Source of the DNA: Typhlomys cinereus
Taxonomy: Eukaryota; Chordata; Mammalia; Rodentia; Platacanthomyidae
Direction of reading: 5' to 3'
DNA length: 64,000 nt
Assembly: GCA_023101885.1 (NCBI GenBank)
Contig: JALPQD010000234.1
Coordinates: 558,001-622,000 of the forward strand
The number at the start of each line of letters is the position of its first letter. Position 1 is the stretch's first letter. This document shows, piece after piece, positions 1 through 12,273 of this stretch. Made by a program: the position numbers and the translations under genes. The notes beneath the pieces are model-generated. The model saw only the letters and a list, made by a program, of their open reading frames with translations, made no database searches and was not told the DNA's origin.

Positions 1-654
1 TGGTAGACACTTACACCCAAGCACTTGTTACGGAGAGTTGGCAGTAAAAACATGAGCCATGTTAGACATCACATTTGGTGGGTGACTAATAAATGAAACA
101 GCTCTGGACCCAAGTCATCTGAGAATCTCTCATGACCCTGCGTGAGCGAAGGAAGGAGACACAGAGTCAAACTGAAGATCCGCTGCAGAGACGTGGATGG
201 AAGCAGGGATGCTGCTCTGTGCTGGTCATTGTAGCCAAGAGTCCAGGTCTCGAAGATGATGCTGTGTTCACTTGCAGTTCTTAGTATGTGCAGGTTTCCC
301 CTGGCAGAGGCAAATTGTTTGGGGTGTGGGCTGGGGGCTGAGGGGGCATCTTTTCCTCCTAAGGATGTTTTGTTACACGTTATAACTTGTGGATTGCTCA
401 GCGAAATTCCGAGACCTGAATGATGATACCTTACAGCTTTGATTATTCTTTGTTTTTTGGGCCGATGGAGTTGGATGAGGGTAACGGAAGCTGAGTCCTT
501 GTGGTGATCATTGCTCTGATGGTGTAGCGCAGGCTGCGTACAGACTCTGAACTGGTCATGAATAAAGGAAACTTGAACTAAATTATCTCTTGATAATCTT
601 CGTCATGTAAGCACGTAAAAATAGACCTTTAGTCAGAGTCTTACAGAGTGTTGA

Positions 655-940
655 GTTTTACTTTAAAATCTTGTCTGTCTGTCTGTCTGTCCGTCTGCAT
701 CAGAGACCACTGTGTATGCTTGTGGAGGCCCAAGGATGACTTCTGGAATCATCCTGGATTGCTTACTCTGGAATTTCCTATGCTCCATCTTCCAGGGCCT
801 GAAGTACAGGCCACCTCCCAGTGTTTGTTTGTTTGTTTGTTTGTTTGTTTGTTTGTTTGTTTGTTTTTTACATGGGATTGAACTTGGGTCCTTCTACTTG
901 TGAGACAGATTGTTTACCCTGAAACCATCTCTCAAGCCCT
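655..940 (-). repeat. B2-like tRNA-derived SINE
   Basis: The right end reads as the reverse complement of a B2/ID-type head (gaaaccatctctcaagccc), and the left end is the tail. The middle shares tggaggcccaaggatgactt and tggaatcatcctggattgc-type text with the copies near 8.7, 37.8, 50.1 and 52.5 kb. Two tetranucleotide runs sit inside: CTGT at about 672-693 and GTTT at about 823-866. Confidence 0.75.
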
Positions 941-3900
941 AAAGTCTGTACCTGGTCCCTGTCAGAACACATTCCTAGACCAATACTAACTGTAACAGAA
1001 TCTATATTTCGTGCTCATTTCCTACCCGTGTGTCACACAGTTTTCTTTTTGTGAGCAATGCATGTGCATGTCGATATAGTGGGATAGCTTTGCTGTATGA
1101 TAGAAATATCCAAACACAATTTTAGGAAAATTGAAAGTTAGGCATTGTTATTACCCTTGTTGAGTGAATAGGATTTCTAAGGAAATAAAGTAGCTGTATG
1201 TGTTGGGTAAGGAAGAAGAACCTTTATTCTTTAGTTTGACTCACATCTTTCTTTCACTTCTTATTAGCACATTGGATATTTTTTTTTAAACAAAGGCAGA
1301 ATACTTTCCCTCCAGGAATTTGGAAGCACTTCAGACCATCGGCAATTATGACCGGCACGCACTGAACTACTACCTGTAGACAGTCATACAGCATTGTAGC
1401 CAGAACACGCAAGTTCTGGTCTGTACAGCACATGAAAAAAATTACCGTGAGTAATGAGAGCTCTTATGGCATTTTCCTAATACATAGTTATCCGTCTTGC
1501 AGATTTTAACGACTTTCTTACTTTGCTGTTTGCTGTCCTTAAATATATTGCAGCAATTTAGAATTTTTAGTGCCGTTTGTATTTTGCAATTAGTTTTAGA
1601 GCTCATAATATGTCTTTGAGGTGTTTCTAGGAAAAAACATCCCATTGTACAACAATAACATAAACCGATTTGCTTCTGCAGTCCTTTAATGCTTGTTTAT
1701 TCCATATAAGTCAATCATAACTATCACATGACTAATTTATGTGACAGTTCTCCAGTTAGGCAGCCAGGAAAGATGGGGTTTGGGAATGCACTTAAATACC
1801 CCACCCACCTGTGAGTCAGACTTGTGTTGCTTTGACAACTACCCAAGAGAAACATTTTAAAAGAGAAAATATTTATTTTGGCTCATGGTTCCAAGTTTTC
1901 AGCCCCCCTAAGTCAACCAGGTTCCCTCTGGGCACCAAGTGAGGCAGAATGGGGTGCAGGGTGGGAGGATGGGGGTAGTTTGTAATGCACTCTGTAAGAG
2001 TACAGGACTTAAAGGCAATGTCTTCAGTTTTAGGCTCCATTCTCTGGCTTCTCAGTTACCGTTCTCCTCATTGAGATTGGCTTAGGAGTAGCCAGGATCA
2101 TTTGCAGATATTAAATGGCAGGAACATTTGTGATGAATTCAATGTGGGTGTAGCAGAGTATTTTTAGTTTGCAGTTGTAAGCACTCCCGGTGAAGTGCTG
2201 GCCTGTAGAATTATTCCCGTTGCTTGTTCTTCCTCACGGGTCCCCAGGCACATGGGCCAAGTCATGCAGCAATTTAACTGCTTCCCGTGACACCTGACGT
2301 AGGGGAGGAGGCGCAGAGAGAAGGCTTGCAAGGCAGGCTAATTCCATAGACATTAGGCGTGTAAGACATTAAAGAAGAATAAAGCCCCTGTAGACTGTTC
2401 ATCAACATTGAAATAAAAACATTGAGAGTACTCCTGGTTGGAGTAGAGAGATGTCATATCATGTGCAGTTGTGGAAGTCATCAGTGGGCTGCTGTACCTG
2501 TCTCCTCTCATGAATGAGATTAATGTGAAATAGCCTTTCTCCAGGTACCAGTGTTAGTGAGGCACAGTTGAAGCACTGGATCTAGTCTTTACCCGTATGG
2601 CTCTGTAGCTGCCTGCTTTGTGTTCCCATCAGTACTAAGAAGTGAAAGTCAGCCGGCTATGCCAGAGAGGGAAAGCGTTCCAGAAGCGGATAGCCCCAAA
2701 TCATGATCCGAAGAGAAAACCTTGGGCCGTGCATGCAGCTGATGGATTCAGAGGTTGGGGGCTAAAAAGTCAAGCCAAGTACTTAATTGAAATCTTACTT
2801 GGCTGGATTTTCCTTGGATTTCAAACTTCATTTCCTGACCTTCCTTCAAATATCATTCACTCAGATGCCTAGTTTTCTGTATGTAATTTTTCTATCTATC
2901 ATAGTGGTTGAATGACAGTAATGTGAACATTTGAGAAACCTGAGGTACACAGAGTTTGAGGTGGGCTGCATAACCATGCACTACCACAGAAAAAGAATAA
3001 ACATACAAATGAGGGATGCAAGTTTTACAAGCTTTAGAATTCCCTAACTTGAATGCGAATTTCCTTTTTTATTTGTAAGTAATATTGTTGAGAAATTAAA
3101 TAGTATCCACTCTCAGTCATCACAGATATGGTGTGGATTTAATAGCATTTCCTCTTATCATTTTGATATGTTCTTTGCATTTCAAATATTCAGGATTTGG
3201 GAGAGGGAAGATGGGAAAATTTTAAATTTTTGGTTCATTTTTTGAAGAGTATTAAGTAAATAAGATAGTAAAAATAAAATAATTTTTCAATAAATATGTA
3301 GAGTCAGAATGCATTGTTGAGCTCCTTTGTGCTGGACATCTAATTTAAACTGTCTTGTGTTTGTGCATGGAAGGATATGAGGAATAAAAACACGAAGCAA
3401 CTTTACCAGTGGGCTTTGCCACTCTCCCCTTTCCAAGCATTTTTGGATGATTCTTTCCTCTCCTCTCATTTGCTCTTACCTTTGTGTGAAGCAAGCCATT
3501 ATGAAGTTAGAGTTTTTTAGTAGTAATTTCAGAATAATTTCTGATCAAGAGATTTTTCAGAAAATCAGGTTCCCTTCCGCCGTCCCTTTGGTACTTGCTG
3601 GAACGATAAAGTCAGAGGAGGCCAGAGAACTTATGCTGGCATTTTGCTATTGGATGGGTTCCTTCTCTCATTAAATTTTTACATTGTAATTCTAGTCCAA
3701 AGATTTTTGCCTCATTAATTTATAGTTCTCTGTCTGTGTTATTTCAAAGAGTGATTGTAACTTTTTGAGATAAGTTGTGGAATGTTTTGTGGTGGCGTGT
3801 ACAAACAGGTGTGTTAAAGATGATAGATCATGGTGCAACTAACAAGTTCAGTGATGATTCTGGCTATTTATATGCATATTGCCACTTCCTTCAACTGTTG

Positions 3901-6900
3901 ATGAACAGACCTTTATTAAGCCACAATGATTACTGAATGTGAAATGTAACCAAGATTATTTTTTATTCAAATATAATTTAAATATTCATCAAAGAGGAGT
4001 TATGCTTGAGACTGACAGAGACTATTAACATCAAAAAATATAATTAACTGCATTGGGTATCATGAAGCAGAGCTAGCCAAATAGCCGAGAGGTCTAATTG
4101 CTCTAGAGTTTGGGAAGCCGTGGTTTCATTTTGTGCCGAAGCTGTGGAATTAATAGTAATGCGGTTTCCTATGTGGGCCAATTAAAAGCTGCCTGTTAAT
4201 GTTCATTGCGCTATAGGAAACCCATTGACTATCATTTAGTAAACAGGATTGACATGTCAGTGTGTACCAGAAGATAAAGTAGGGAAAAAAAGAACACGAA
4301 CATGGTGTTGAAAGGACTGTCCTAGGAACCAGTGCATGGAGCACAGAACCATTAAAGTTACAGAAGGTGACAGTTCATCAGTGTCGTAGATGTGACCTCG
4401 GGAGCCACTCAGAATCAGTAGCATCTGTATTGAGGGCGACGTGCGTGACAGTTCACAGAACGCTGTGCCACGGGTGCTCTGGAGGGTGATCTTGGTAACC
4501 CCGTTCTTTTCTCCCAACCTGGCCCTCTTGGGAACCTCACAGAGGAACCCTTCCCAAGAATGTCCTGGGTCCAGGGAGCACACTCCCTTCCTGCCTTAGA
4601 CAGCTGTCATTCATTGTCAGAGGCTCCGCCCCTCATCCCTGCTAAGGACGCCCTTCTCCAGGGCCTCCTCTTGCTCCAGCTCCGCACTTCCTGGGTTACC
4701 AGACCAAAAGCTGGTGGATCTTGAACATAAAGCCAGTCCTCGGTCATAGGAACATTTTTGAATCTGGCAAGGATGGTTAAGAACATAAAGGGTTTTAAAA
4801 GGAAGACAGACAGGAAACTGCCCAGTTGGGTCTAAAAATGGCTTTCCACATTCTGAAAGTTGATGTTGCCACGCCATTTGTTCTCTTTAATGAAAGTAAT
4901 TGTCTTGATTTCTGTGTCTCTGTTAAGCTTTCTATCAGAAAGAAGCCATTCTCGATTAAATCCAAAGGACTTTTCTTTGCCTAGCTTACAGATATTTCAA
5001 AGCGGCCAGACATCATCCGGGCATCTCAACACGGATGTGGTAGCTGACATGGGAAAGTTTAAGGAAGGGAGAGAGGAGCAGGCATCACGTCTCTCTGTCT
5101 GTCTTTTAATCATGACATGTCAGATGCACTTGCAAAGTGAGAATGATTCTGATCTGAAGTGCGTGTGAGCCTTACTTTAAGTAGCGTGCGCGCTATAAAT
5201 AAAAATGCTTCAAGAACTCTGTCACTACCAAATGTGCCACCTGAAATATCATCTGCTAAATTAGCCTGTCATACTCAGTAGCCGTGTACAGTAAGACTGC
5301 ATGTCCTAAAGATTGCTTAAGTGTCAAATGTGTACACTGCACATGTATGTGTACATTGTGCACGTGTGCGATGTGCGCTCAGTCTTTCTAACCGTTTCAC
5401 TGCTTCATGCGCTTGCCCTGTTTAGATGAGTTGCAGGGTGCATGCTAGCTTGCAGAAGTGCAGCGCTGGCGGGCTGGAGTCACAAGGCCGAGTGGTTCAG
5501 TTCTTACAGCATCTGATTGTAACATCTACAGATCCATCAAGGCAAATTTCTAGTCGGAAGCTAATTCAAGTTAGAAGTATGATGTCAAATGGCTTCCTGC
5601 CTCCTTCGTTGTCATTAGAGAAATCATAGTCACATGTTGTAAATCAGAAAAGCCTCTAAATTGGTTTATATTGCATAGATATGGAGTCCTGTTTGGCTTC
5701 TGAAATCCATCTTTGATGAGTTACCAGAGAATTGCCGCAATTTGAAATGTAAGATGCTCAGCAAGGGAATGCTAAGTGCTGAGATTCAAGTTAATTCATC
5801 CAAGGTCCAAGTGAACTGTGTACTAACAACTGGGGAGAAGGTCTTTTTCAGGAGCCCAGACTGATGTCTTTGGGGGTCATGACTTTTAGACGAGGGTGCA
5901 GTGCTGGGCATAGCTCGAGGCTCAGAGTTGGGTCCACATGCTGGCAGAGATGGACACAGTGGCCTGAGCTGGGCGAGATGCTTCACATTCAGGGGGCCAC
6001 CATGGAGTGTTAACGCTGCCCCCGTCATTCCTCACTGTACCCTCACTGTTTCCATCTGCTGGCCCCTTCATTCGCAGCATTGCTGGGCATTCGCTTCTTG
6101 CCCTTGGGCTCAAGATGAAAGTGTCTCTCAAAGACCCTGCCCTTGCATTTCTTAAAAAGCGCACAGGAAATTTGCAGAATATATTTTTAAGTGTATTTTT
6201 AGCATGGTCCTGTCACCATTGAAAATGAAAGCAGGGTGAGAGAGCTCTGTATTCACTTTGAAGCAGTTAGTCATTCCTTTTGTCAAACAGCTTTGCACAT
6301 GCTTGTTAGCTTTTCTCTGCACAGGTATTATCTGAGTACGGTATATTTAGGCCATTACTATTTCTACAATTGTAAGTATTTTTGCAGAAATGCAGGTGGA
6401 TGGATGTAAAGCTGTATTTTCCCTTCTGTCCCTCCTTATCGCTCTTCCATCTTTCGTTGTATGTGTGTGTCTCTTATTTACCAATCAGTCATCTATTAAT
6501 CAATCTATCTGTCTGTGTATTATTGTTCTGCCCTCTGATCCACCATCGATCCATGTATTTCAGACACGGTGTTGCTTAGTGCGGAAGACGCAGCACAAGG
6601 AGACACTTTGATCTGTGTCTTTTCCAAGCAGCTGGCGGGGCCCCGGCTGCAGCCTGGAAGCTCCTGACTTGGGCTCGGTTATCCGCAGCGCATCAGCACT
6701 GCCTTGCTGCTTTCTTATCAGTCGCTTCCTGCTGTCACCTCCGCACTTGCTTCAATAGAAGAGGATTTGCATCCAGTGTGACGCCTCAGTACATGCAGCT
6801 GACATGGGGCTTCCAATTGTGCGAGTGCGCGACTCCGCTCCTATGCTCCTGGGGGGTAGTCAATTTGATAAAAGGATTAGACTATGAATATTTTGTCATG

Positions 6901-7978
6901 ATTAAAGATTACCTCGGGTTTCTCAGAGTAAGCCAGCAAAATTTGTCAGATGGTTATCCACCAGGTGAAACTCGGTTTAATGTGGTAACATTAACAACCA
7001 CAGTGTATTTTCTGTCCGGCTTTCCAGTTTATATTCAGACCCTGGTGTTGGTTTTGGCCCCTTCCTACCCTTCACCCCTGACTGCTTTGAGTATCCCAGG
7101 AATCCATGTTTCCAGCTCTGGCCTTTATTGCTTCTAGAACAGTGAGGTAAACATCTCTACAGAATTTCTGCAGGTGCTTTTTAAAGGAAATGAATAGCTG
7201 GTGTGTATCCATAAGCCATTTTAGGTTGTTCTTCCCTTCAAAAAATGTGATGAAATAGAGAATAGCAATTCCAATTTATGGAAGTAGGCAGCAAACACCT
7301 ACTTTTTGGTAAAAACAGTATTAAGTATTCAGATGACTTTGCAAGAGGCCCGGTGTCCTCCAGGAGGAAGAATTGAATAACCAGTGACTAGGAAAGGTCT
7401 CTGAGAAGTGAAATAAAACTTGACTGGAGTGTTTGAGAGAAATTGTATAAACAAGGGCATGTGACGTTTACATTTTGACATGGTGAGATTAGTAGTAGCT
7501 GAGATGCAGACTATAGAGGACGGAACTCAAAGCAGCGTGTCAAGACGGTCTGTGGCATCTGTCAGTGGGGAAAGACAAGAGAGCTCCTGAGTTTCAGGTG
7601 GGCGAGTTGGAGCCCACCCAATGCCAGGCGCCCCTTCCCCACCCCTCCTGGCTTCTGCACCCTGACTCCTCACTTTCCTGCACAAGGCCACCCTTGGTTG
7701 CTGGGAGAAACCTGAAGCTCCAAGGATTCCTGTCCGTGGGGACCTCAGCCAAGGAAGAAATAGTGATGAAGGGGTCAGAGATTTCTGGAAGAGCTTAGAT
7801 TAGAAGCACGCGCCAAATTTCCCTTCACCCACCCGTGTGCTTCGCTGCTTTAGGTTTATAAAGATGATCAAAACCCTCAGCTTCTCTTTGCTAGGTGCTT
7901 CCTGCAGTGTTTTTGTTTGTTTTTATACAGAATCAGAACTGAGTACTACCTAATTCAGCATGTGGTTTCTTTTGTTGG

Positions 7979-7993
7979 TATGTGTGTGAGTGA

Positions 7994-8029
<36 letters not shown>
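7979..8029. repeat. (TG)n microsatellite
   Basis: About 50 bp of TG with TGAG interruptions at the left, seen directly. Confidence 0.95.
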
Positions 8030-8031
<2 letters not shown>

Positions 8032-8240
8032 GGGCATGGTTTTCGCTTTCACGAGGGATTGTATTAGGTCTGTGATTTCAAAAGAAGCAACCTGTTCAGG
8101 TTGAGGGTCGAAGGAAGGGCAAAGGCTGAGGAAGGGGGTGCTCCAGGGGCGGGGCCAAATTCCATCACCCCACCTGCAGGGCTGGCTCCGCCTCTATTTT
8201 TAATCCCACACATAGGGGCAGGCTTTCTGTTTGCTTTCTA

Positions 8241-8557
8241 AGTAGACCTCTTCTTTTTTTTTTATTATTTAATTGTGTGTGTATGTGTGTGCGCATGTGT
8301 ATGTGCGCGTGTGTATGTATGCATGTGTGTGTACAACCACGGACGAATTCGGGAACCACCTTGGACGCCTCCACCTCCTCCTTGTTAATTCTGCCCCGGG
8401 ATTCACAGGCTCCGCCTACCAGGACCAGAATGCAGGCCACCCCTGCTTCCGCCCGGCGTCTATACTGTGGGTCTAGGATCCGAACTCAGTACCTTCCGCC
8501 TGCAAAGCAGAGGCTTAACCCCGGAGCCACCTCTCCAGCCCCAGTAGACCTCTTCTT
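8241..8557 (-). repeat. Young B2-like SINE with perfect 15-bp target-site duplication
   Basis: The repeat agtagacctcttctt occurs at 8241-8255 and again at 8543-8557. Between them, in reverse orientation, lie a T-rich tail end, a TG-rich segment and a tRNA-like head ending gccacctctccagcccc. Many CpG sites survive. Together these show a fairly recent L1-mediated insertion. It shares an unusual segment (ggttcccgaattcgtcc on its own strand) with the copy at 39742-39942. Confidence 0.88.
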
Positions 8558-8695
8558 GACAAAGCAGCTTTCTTATCTAAATTTAGTTCTAATTTAGCCA
8601 GATTGTGCTGGCTGCTGCTGCTGGGCTGTAGCATGGGCTTATGTGTATCCTTAGCACATGCTTGACACTGACATACTTGTTTTGAAATTGGGAAA

Positions 8696-8997
8696 GGGAG
8701 ATGCTTCCTTTTTAAAAAAATATTTCATTTTTAAAATTCATTCATTCATTCACTGTATGTGTGTGTATCAGAGGGCATTGTGTGTCCCTGTGCAGGACCA
8801 AAGGTGACTTCAGGAATCATCCTGGATTGCTTCTACTTCCTTCTTGCTTTGCTCTGGGATTTCCCAGGCTCTGCCCACCAGGGCCAGACGTGCAGGCCGC
8901 CAGCCATTTCCACCTGGCGTTTTTCTGTGGGACTGACATCTGAATTCAGACAGAGTCTCAACTTCTGAGCCATCTCTCCAGCTTGGGAGATGTTTTC
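8696..8997 (-). repeat. B2-like SINE, second copy in same orientation
   Basis: The head reads ctgagccatctctccagc on the window strand at the right end. The middle matches the copy at 655-940 (ggaatcatcctggattgct). Imperfect flanks gggagatgcttcct (left) and gggagatgttttct (right) look like a decayed target-site duplication. The inserted body is about 8713-8984. Confidence 0.78.
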
Positions 8998-9936
8998 TTA
9001 GAACTGAATGTCTTTGACAGTTCCTGGGTGTCCGATATCATTTGCTCACAATACTCTCTCAGTAAGTGGAAGGTTGCAGGACAGCGGGAAGAGTCCCCTG
9101 AGGAAGCCAGTATGTCTCCTGAGCAGATCTGTGGGACAGACGCATGGCAGTGTGTTCAGAATAGAGGTGCCCTTGCTGAGCCTTTAGAAACATCATCAGG
9201 TGTGTTCCTTCTGCAGCACTGATTTATCAAATGGGTTTGTATTGGAGAAGCATCGGTTACGTGTAGTGTCCACCCTCTTTCAAAACCCTAGTGTCAAGTA
9301 TTCAACTACCAAAGTACATTAGATGTCGCATTGCAGAAAATGAATGACCTAAAAATAACAGCAGAAACGAATGTATATTTCGCTGGGAAGTCTTGACGAA
9401 GAAGTGGACTTAGAAAACTTTTAGAATGGGAGTAACAAATGGAAACAGCAAGCACTTAAAGGACGTTTGCATTCATTTTTAAGAAAATGAGAGGCACCTT
9501 TGCTCAGTTCATTTAATTGCTCTAACAGACTTGCAGTTTTAAGGTTTGCATACCTTCCACAATTACTTAATAAGCTGCAGTTCAAAAGTCCCGCCATCTT
9601 ATTTGTGAGCTTTCAGTTGGATTTGTAAGAGTTTATGAGCCACCATGGGGCCAGATGCCAGGATATCTGTGAAAACAGAAGTTATATTGTATTAGCAGTC
9701 AATGAACCTGAGGATTATTCATTATAATATTAACTCAGTAACACTGAGAATTAGGGAAAAAAAATCTTTCTGGCATAATTTTGCTATTTATTGAACTCAC
9801 AGTCAAAGCAAGGGAGGAGGAATCCTGAGTGTGGATTTAAAATGGCAATACATACCCAGGACACTGCATTTTGCCCTCTAAAACCCTTTTAGTAGCAGCT
9901 TCTTTTGCATTACTTCAAACTCTAATCCTCTGAGCG

Positions 9937-10235
9937 GGTAATTAACGGGCCAGCAAAGCCATTTGTGGAAAAGACGAGCCAGAAGAGTGAAGTTATTTCG
10001 TCCGAAAAATCTTTCAGAAATAAATAATCACAAATGGAAAAGATTGGGCATGACCAACTTAAATCCGAGGATAATTAGGAGGAGGAGGAGGGAGGAGCGC
10101 ACGGAGGTACTTGGCATGTTCACCAATCCTCATATCAGAGTCCCACTAATTAAATATTTAGAAACCCAAATCCCCTCACAATTTGGAGGAAAATAAGACA
10201 CAACAAAGGGGCCTATAACATCGCAGATAATTAGC
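9937..10235. promoter_or_regulatory. Cluster of four TAATTA homeodomain-type sites
   Basis: TAATTA occurs at 9939-9944, 10072-10077, 10147-10152 and 10228-10233, in sequence free of recognisable repeats. Such AT-rich clusters are common in conserved developmental enhancers. Enhancer function is inference only. Confidence 0.3.
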
Positions 10236-10467
10236 CTGGGTTCTAGGAAGGCAGAGGACCCCAGCCCAGCCCCAGGCTCGGCAAGGTCACGTCTTATTAC
10301 GCCGTCCTTTATAGAGCCTGGTAACAAGTTTCTTGCTAATTTAATCTAACTAGGGCATCCTGTAGCGGCTCCCCGCTTCCCTTGTTAAAAATGCGATAGT
10401 TTGTGCCAGTGAAAACTGTACTAGGTTAACATTTTTGTGAATAATTGCTCTGAATATTTTTACAGTG

Positions 10468-10468
<1 letters not shown>

Positions 10469-10504
<36 letters not shown>
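10469..10504. repeat. 36-base T run
   Basis: Uninterrupted T tract with no SINE or LINE body that I recognise on either side. Confidence 0.95.
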
Positions 10505-10505
<1 letters not shown>

Positions 10506-12229
10506 AGTTCTTAAAAGTGGAGATCTCACCATTTGGGACAGATTTTTGAGATATTTAAAAATGAAGCAGTTTCTGTCCCGTTTGTGATCTTGCTCCTTTC
10601 ACTGTCTGCTAGGACTTGAGTACCCATTGAAGCTGAGTCTCACGTTCTGCTTTGTAAATAGATGTTGCTGCTCTGCTAATGAAAGCCAGCATTTCCATGT
10701 GGAACATGCGTTCCTGCAAGCAAGGGGCTTGGACTAGATTCATAAGGCTCTGAGTGAATCAAGTCTGATTTGCATTAAACTGACCCCAAGGTTCAGTTTG
10801 AAAAAAAATAGCAAGGAGTTTCACTGTCTTCTGAAGCACAGAAAGTTGTTTTTAGCACAGCATTGCCATTTCAAAATGTTTCTCTTAATAATTAATGTGG
10901 AATTAAAGATAATTTTAGTAGTCTGCATGATGCAAAGTATCCATCAAGTTTATAATGCATATACTTTGTGGTTATTAATTCTTGACCCTTTATTTTACTT
11001 AGATGCAAAATGATTATGGAAGGAATCGCATTTTATGTTGTGACTGGTTTCAGCATCTAAAATACTGACCATAGTTGTGTAAAAATGAACTTAAATAGGA
11101 CTTTACTATCAGGCTTTTGTGGACTTACTTGATAAGACTTGGGGGAAGCTGTGCGCACACAATCTTTAATAGTCACATGGGTTCACGTGTCCATAGCACA
11201 GAGATACATGTGTATTTATTTCTGGCTATTTATTCAATAAGTTACATTGTTCTGCAAGTTTCGCACTGAGATTTCAGAGCTAACCACACTTGCAGTTGTG
11301 GACAGGCAGGATCATGTTCAGAACTGCTGAGAGCACCAATATGTAGGGATCTACTTACTTTATTTTCCCAACTTTTGCATCTGTGCAGGGCAAGCATTTG
11401 ATTCCAGATGTTCTAGAACAGCAGTGACATTATTCTACTAGTGATTTCAAAACACACACTACACCACACAATATTATTTAATGTATAAAGCATAATGGCC
11501 TCACACGTCTAAATTCTTGGGTCCTTTAAGATTGCTAGATATTTTGTAGACCAGTCAAATTATGAAATAAACTATAGGCACAGAGTTCTGTGCTGAATGG
11601 AAGGATTCCTATAGAGCTCCTCTTTCTGTCTGTATTAATTACACCCCATTTAGCTCCCTAATGTCATGTTTACCTAGCAATTAGTTAGGCTCACAAATCA
11701 TCATTAATAAATATTTAAAGAAAGCAGGACCAGCTTTCCTGAGCTCAGTGGAAGTTTAGTAGGTTAAAAAATGCATTTTAATCTAAGCTGAATGACACAA
11801 GACAGACATTGGAGTTGTCATCCCCCAAACTCCCTCTCACTGCGGAGGGAATTGTTACCTCCCTGGCTTGGCTTAAGCAATTGATGCTTGTCCATCCTAG
11901 CTTCATCTGCTCTGTGTCTAGATAGAACTCCACTGTGAATCTGGACCGAAAGAATCATTTGCATGTGCTCGATTATGACTGGAATTGTTTGTGTGAAGGA
12001 CACTGAGTGGAGATAGGACACCCTTAGTGTGTGTAACTCTTATGCTATAAAACTATGCCCAGGTCAACAGAATTCCCTGAGAACCAGGCGTTAACCAAGT
12101 TCATAGAACTGGATGTGTACTGTGGACTTTCTGTTAACCTTGTTTATTCATAGGCAGAAATATTCAAGTTAAGCATCCATCATTCTTTTCATTCATAATC
12201 ACTTACTGAATTCTTATTATGTGCTTGGT

Positions 12230-12273
12230 GTGCACACGTGCGCGTGCACACATACGCACACACATACACATAC
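12230..12273. repeat. Impure (CA)n/(CG) microsatellite
   Basis: Alternating purine-pyrimidine run of CACACGTGCGCGTGCACACA type, seen directly. Confidence 0.8.

Noticed and set aside
6778..7137. 119-codon plus-strand frame in unique sequence
   Set aside because: No domain, no splice context and an unremarkable composition. It is expected by chance in this length of DNA.
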